Part shown: in pieces, positions 6,101 to 7,672 of the stretch
Position numbering within the stretch: the first letter of the stretch is position 1
Layout of the letters: the number at the start of each line of letters is the position of its first letter
DNA from: Candidatus Saccharibacteria bacterium UBA1103
GTDB lineage: Bacteria > Patescibacteriota > Saccharimonadia > Saccharimonadales > Saccharimonadaceae
Direction of reading: 5' to 3'
Assembly (NCBI GenBank): GCA_905373275.1
Contig: CAJPSI010000032.1
Span: 1 to 7,672 of the forward strand
Length of the DNA stretch: 7,672 nucleotides
Notes under the pieces: generated by a model
What the model saw: only the letters and a program-made list of their open reading frames with translations
Databases searched by the model: none
Told to the model about the DNA's origin: nothing
Program-made: the position numbers and the translations under genes

Positions 6101-7672
6101 AGCCCAACGGTCGATACTCTTTAGCTGACCGAGCAGTTCGCTACTTTGCTCACTTTGTCGGTATCGAGGATTTAGCCGGTGCTGAGCGGTATATGGATAA
6201 CATTGTCAAGGAGGCCGACGCCAGAAACCGTAAAACAGCTGAATACCTTGCTACTACGAAGGAGCCTAAACTCCAACCGGGTGACTTGGTCAAGGGTATG
6301 GGCGGAACTGACGGTTATGGCATCCGTTACCTATCTTACGCTTTCCAGAATGGCTCTATCTCTAAGGAATACCTGGGAGATGCGTCTCGCAGTGACACCA
6401 CGCCACTAGATGCTGACGCCAGCATAGTGCTAGATCTGCTAAATGGTGAGCAGACTATTAATCAGGTCATGGCTAGTATGCTAGCTGATGGTTATGGTGG
6501 CGGTCTCTGGGTGGTGCTGAGACCTGACAAGGATAGATTCATCATCACTCGGCGAGACAATCGTGAAGCTGACCGGAGTGTCTATGACCTCAGTGTGCCT
6601 GATGCCAACTTTGACCGTACTGACCTCACCCAGGAAGAGATTGACCGTCGTCTTGAGGAGATAGCGGAAGCTAAGCGTCATCGCCGAGAGGGATTACCCA
6701 AGCTGGAAATCTTTGCCACCGGTGTGGATGGCAGTGGTCATTATGGTGTCCGCACCGGCTTTGGTATGAACTTGGTTGATTACTGCGTCACCGACTCCAC
6801 CCGTATTGACTCCACGCCCGTCTCCGAAGTCACTAAGTTGGAAATTGCCCTCAATGGCTTCTACATCCCGATCATAGACAGAGATAGCGAAGAGCTCATC
6901 TTCACACCCGATGACTACGACACCATGCGTCAGCAGATGTCCGGTCTCAGTCACTACAGCACCGGTGACTATCAGTTTGCCCCGGAGGACGAACTGGAGC
7001 TTCCCCCTACCAATGTTGAAAGAACTACCATTCCCAGTACCACCGCCATTATCAGTGAACTCCCCGCCAGTATAGCTGAGACTGACCACAAGCATGAAGT
7101 GATCAACCAGGCCATCAAGCAAGCTATTACTAATATCCCTGAGCTAAACCTCAACTACAAAGACTATCTGGACGGAGACCTAACTGAGAACATAGTCGAG
7201 ATGATCGATACCGGCTCTACCGGTAGACAGACTAACGTTCCCGGCTCCGGTGACTTTGACTACCTGGCTAGGCTGGATAGAAGTATCCTTAATGACCCGA
7301 CCAAGAAGCAGCAAATCACTGATGCTCTACTGACTGCCTTTGGCAGAGAGAATGACGGCAGTACTATAGTCAATGGCAACCTCCGCCTCAAGCAAGTATC
7401 CATCGATGGACTGGCTGAACCGGTTGACATCGATATCACCTTTGCTCAGAAGACCAACAAAGTCCAATACCCGACCGATGCGGCACTAGCTGACCGTCTA
7501 ACTAACATCAAGCAACAGTCAGAAGCTAAATACCAGCAAGTCCTGGCTAACATTATCTACGCTAAGCAGTTCCTCAAGGCTGCCGGTGCCTACAAGCCCA
7601 GGCGCAGTCCTGAGGCAAAGGGAATAGGTGGACTAGGCGGTGTCGGCATAGAGAACTGGGTCCTCCAGCATG
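3160..7672 (+). CDS. Giant multidomain protein with C-terminal CCA-adding/OAS-like nucleotidyltransferase domain (3' end outside window)
   Basis: The frame is open for at least 1504 codons with no stop. ATG 3160 is the only plausible start, because a TGA at 3130-3132 closes the frame and no other start codon intervenes. I do not recognise the full-length protein. Visible order: residues 1-125 are hydrophilic, rich in N, Q, G, D, E and T, and probably disordered. Residues 127-190 look helical and basic. Residues 194-289 carry three GxLDLSN-type repeats. Residues 290-1035 are largely helical with no recognised motif. Residues 1040-1280 form an unrecognised globular module. Residues about 1305 to the edge are nucleotidyltransferase-like: G1352-S1353, D1365-x-D1367, D1423-I-D1425, and KQFLKAAGAY (1469-1478) followed by GGLGGVGIENW (1490-1500). 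There is no signal peptide or membrane segment, and only five cysteines occur, so a cytoplasmic location is most likely. Pol-beta-fold enzymes of this type transfer nucleotides from NTPs to RNA ends or to other nucleotides; which applies here is unknown. The middle third is AT-richer than both ends. Confidence 0.88.
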   Translation, partial: MNRHDSYQQPEATADNTNAKQWQIDVPEQGASKVGNYGNASDVNGGKNANDINHISDQGETVEVRVIKGGRDEPNNDEPGQVGRGSQAGQTVQTDTEAQYSTNFAPEEQSGRAVKTSTETQPKKRGIIELLGSSPLGVMAQTALDSVRQLRAKKQEYKQVGLIRRTLNMPSSAINHSKQEALEQQRKHDQLNQLVEDGELDLSNKRVLQTYMDKMRMRTVISDETAESDSKFISKMLREGKINLSDPEMAKEFLDTRGYYHNKYFGIREALELGKLDLSNEDIKRHFLDSLDDVKADNAALLDASGLPIEEIAANEHIRQVIVDETSRRVHSIDTRNYGFNGLSSSDKAGDLYRFGVIDAICATEEGRQRLVDSINKVSGCESIQDVGEKIEDDILQVINSEDRWLYGKQYDELTHNSALIRNVAKYNGVLRKLGWEPLKEDESLAKLFYTSMDYRPNAEERAKKSIDLQSKAYKLGLVTPEVTDRLYNHQFKELFSEAKKGSRFSLNNTGDYALLSGYVVSPDLAPSDNNLMANYWRKQSSYLGNDAMRLCMAKALDMTEEEQGDGQRLDLSDLIDENGLLKDAFFQNRPGSFLQDVYAQETYDSCDGEEYARVIRFLEAHKDQTSEADGSRAIVDLLDKMKNENGGYDVEAIIDLHHLTDLADNYAELSDANGLKPEVWQDIFSRGGHLMILRYYQNQDEAGRERMGLDDKQMTVARGYGSINKGDYWNDSRKLFDSYIKEHYDELTIDQIKWMASIVSRLVNSNASELAERSEAFTRELLKLDTDKIPEALDKIDDIYIHNHLPYVGKNYLVFRTMHPSPNLEDDFNFSPLSYGRPNTISPVLQQATGDLKSGKLDQMLNSRDAIIVSDLLRASLGSNNRSIREYLTTLKNGQALLDQLSSGELDWDAFNQPTSLMDKDAKANYDTLSTFAWHLAAIYNSTLPGKEHPYQLIHQQADQQSGQPNALQTDFTNLTSLIKPNGRYSLADRAVRYFAHFVGIEDLAGAERYMDNIVKEADARNRKTAEYLATTKEPKLQPGDLVKGMGGTDGYGIRYLSYAFQNGSISKEYLGDASRSDTTPLDADASIVLDLLNGEQTINQVMASMLADGYGGGLWVVLRPDKDRFIITRRDNREADRSVYDLSVPDANFDRTDLTQEEIDRRLEEIAEAKRHRREGLPKLEIFATGVDGSGHYGVRTGFGMNLVDYCVTDSTRIDSTPVSEVTKLEIALNGFYIPIIDRDSEELIFTPDDYDTMRQQMSGLSHYSTGDYQFAPEDELELPPTNVERTTIPSTTAIISELPASIAETDHKHEVINQAIKQAITNIPELNLNYKDYLDGDLTENIVEMIDTGSTGRQTNVPGSGDFDYLARLDRSILNDPTKKQQITDALLTAFGRENDGSTIVNGNLRLKQVSIDGLAEPVDIDITFAQKTNKVQYPTDAALADRLTNIKQQSEAKYQQVLANIIYAKQFLKAAGAYKPRRSPEAKGIGGLGGVGIENWVLQH
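3421..3522 (+). repeat. Two-copy 12-residue repeat in the disordered N-terminus
   Basis: Residues 88-99 (AGQTVQTDTEAQ) and 110-121 (SGRAVKTSTETQ) align as xGxxVxTxTExQ. The corresponding 36-bp DNA units at 3421-3456 and 3487-3522 are diverged copies 66 bp apart. They lie in the low-complexity N-terminal region of the large protein. Confidence 0.5.
3739..4026 (+). repeat. Three GxLDLSN-type helical protein repeats
   Basis: Residues 194-213, 236-255 and 270-289 of the large protein align without gaps. Each has G at position 5, then a charged residue, L/I, D/N, L, S, D/N, and ends in an aromatic or hydrophobic residue, L/M and D (for example DGELDLSNK, EGKINLSDP, LGKLDLSNE). DNA coordinates are 3739-3798, 3865-3924 and 3967-4026. 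A related RLDLSDLID occurs at 569-577, and looser SGKLD and SGELD pieces occur at 855-859 and 904-908. These look like loop-helix units of a scaffold rather than catalytic motifs. Confidence 0.55.
6277..6999 (+). other. Unrecognised globular module in the large protein (about residues 1040-1280)
   Basis: After the helical body the sequence turns into a mixed alpha/beta stretch with motif-like runs: PGDLVKGMGG, then QNGSISKEYLGDAS, then DTTPLDADAS, a strand GGLWVVLRP, later YGVRTGF, and finally NGFYIPIID followed by FTPDDYDTMR. The density of Gly, aromatic and acidic residues suggests a folded, possibly catalytic domain. I cannot assign it to a named family. It directly precedes the nucleotidyltransferase, separated by a Pro/Thr-rich linker at about 1280-1295. 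Confidence 0.4.
7072..7672 (+). other. Nucleotidyltransferase domain (archaeal CCA-adding enzyme/OAS-like) of the large protein, cut by window end
   Basis: A helix (about residues 1308-1325) leads to a strand and the pol-beta signature GSTGRQT with DFD twelve residues after the Ser (D1365, D1367). The spacing is the one found in archaeal CCA-adding enzymes and OAS (GSxxxGTxxxxxxDxD), with Q1357 at the usual second Gly. The third carboxylate is probably D1423 or D1425 in EPVDIDITF. Residues 1469-1503 (KQFLKAAGAY, then GxGGxGxENW) resemble the 'LKQFLKgiGvYG...GfsGYlcElLi' segment of archaeal CCA-adding enzymes. The ATP-binding carboxylates are present, so an active enzyme is plausible. Confidence 0.72.

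Noticed and set aside
6277..6999. ADP-ribosyltransferase-like reading of the module at residues 1040-1280
   Set aside because: The KG...NGS run loosely recalls the start of such folds, but I could not identify a convincing catalytic triad.
6694..7122. 142-codon open frame on the minus strand
   Set aside because: It lies wholly within the coding strand of the large gene, has no promoter or ribosome site, and its translation is low-complexity Gly/Val/Thr-rich sequence typical of an antisense shadow.
7072..7672. CBASS-type cyclic-oligonucleotide defence operon
   Set aside because: The domain has a nucleotidyltransferase signature, but no effector, Cap2/Cap3-like gene or other defence gene is visible, and the last segment resembles archaeal CCA-adding enzymes more. 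It cannot be excluded because the downstream region is missing.
1..7672. tRNA or rRNA genes, CRISPR array, insertion sequence or attachment site
   Set aside because: I saw no cloverleaf-like sequence, regularly spaced direct repeats, transposase motifs or terminal inverted repeats anywhere in the window.

Overview
The window looks like chromosomal sequence from a Patescibacteria/CPR bacterium, most likely a Candidatus Saccharibacteria (TM7)-type genome. That assignment is an inference. It rests on compact gene packing, very short or absent 5' leaders placed directly behind extended -10 boxes (TGnTATAAT), few Shine-Dalgarno sites, and a very long orphan gene beside housekeeping genes. UvrB ends naturally at a UGA, so nothing suggests a recoded genetic code.

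Layout. Bases 1-506 (+) are the 3' part of a PfkB/ribokinase-family sugar kinase gene. It converges on, and overlaps by 15 bp, a minus-strand SpoU/TrmH-family RNA 2'-O-methyltransferase gene (492-1031). Between that gene and the divergent uvrB gene (1075-3066, +) lies a very short interval with two facing extended -10 boxes that form a 9-bp imperfect inverted repeat. A 93-bp spacer (3067-3159) carries a hairpin and another perfect extended -10 box. From 3160 to the end of the window is one uninterrupted reading frame (+), at least 1504 codons long with no stop inside the window.

The large gene is the unusual content. Its predicted protein has no signal peptide or membrane segment. It begins with a low-complexity, probably disordered region of about 125 residues that contains a 12-residue repeat. 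A long, mostly helical body follows, with three copies of a 20-residue GxLDLSN-type repeat near its start. Next comes an unrecognised globular module (about residues 1040-1280). The C-terminal part has the signature of a pol-beta-superfamily nucleotidyltransferase of the archaeal CCA-adding enzyme/2'-5'-oligoadenylate synthetase type: GS-x11-DxD (G1352, S1353, D1365, D1367), a later DID (1423-1425), and a KQFLK...GxGGxGxEN helical segment at the window edge. A nucleotidyltransferase of this type attached to a giant protein is the best candidate here for an undescribed activity. Its substrate cannot be read from the sequence.

The genes do not form an obvious pathway. Sugar kinase, RNA methyltransferase and UvrB are unlinked housekeeping functions. 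The large gene appears to be transcribed from its own promoter.
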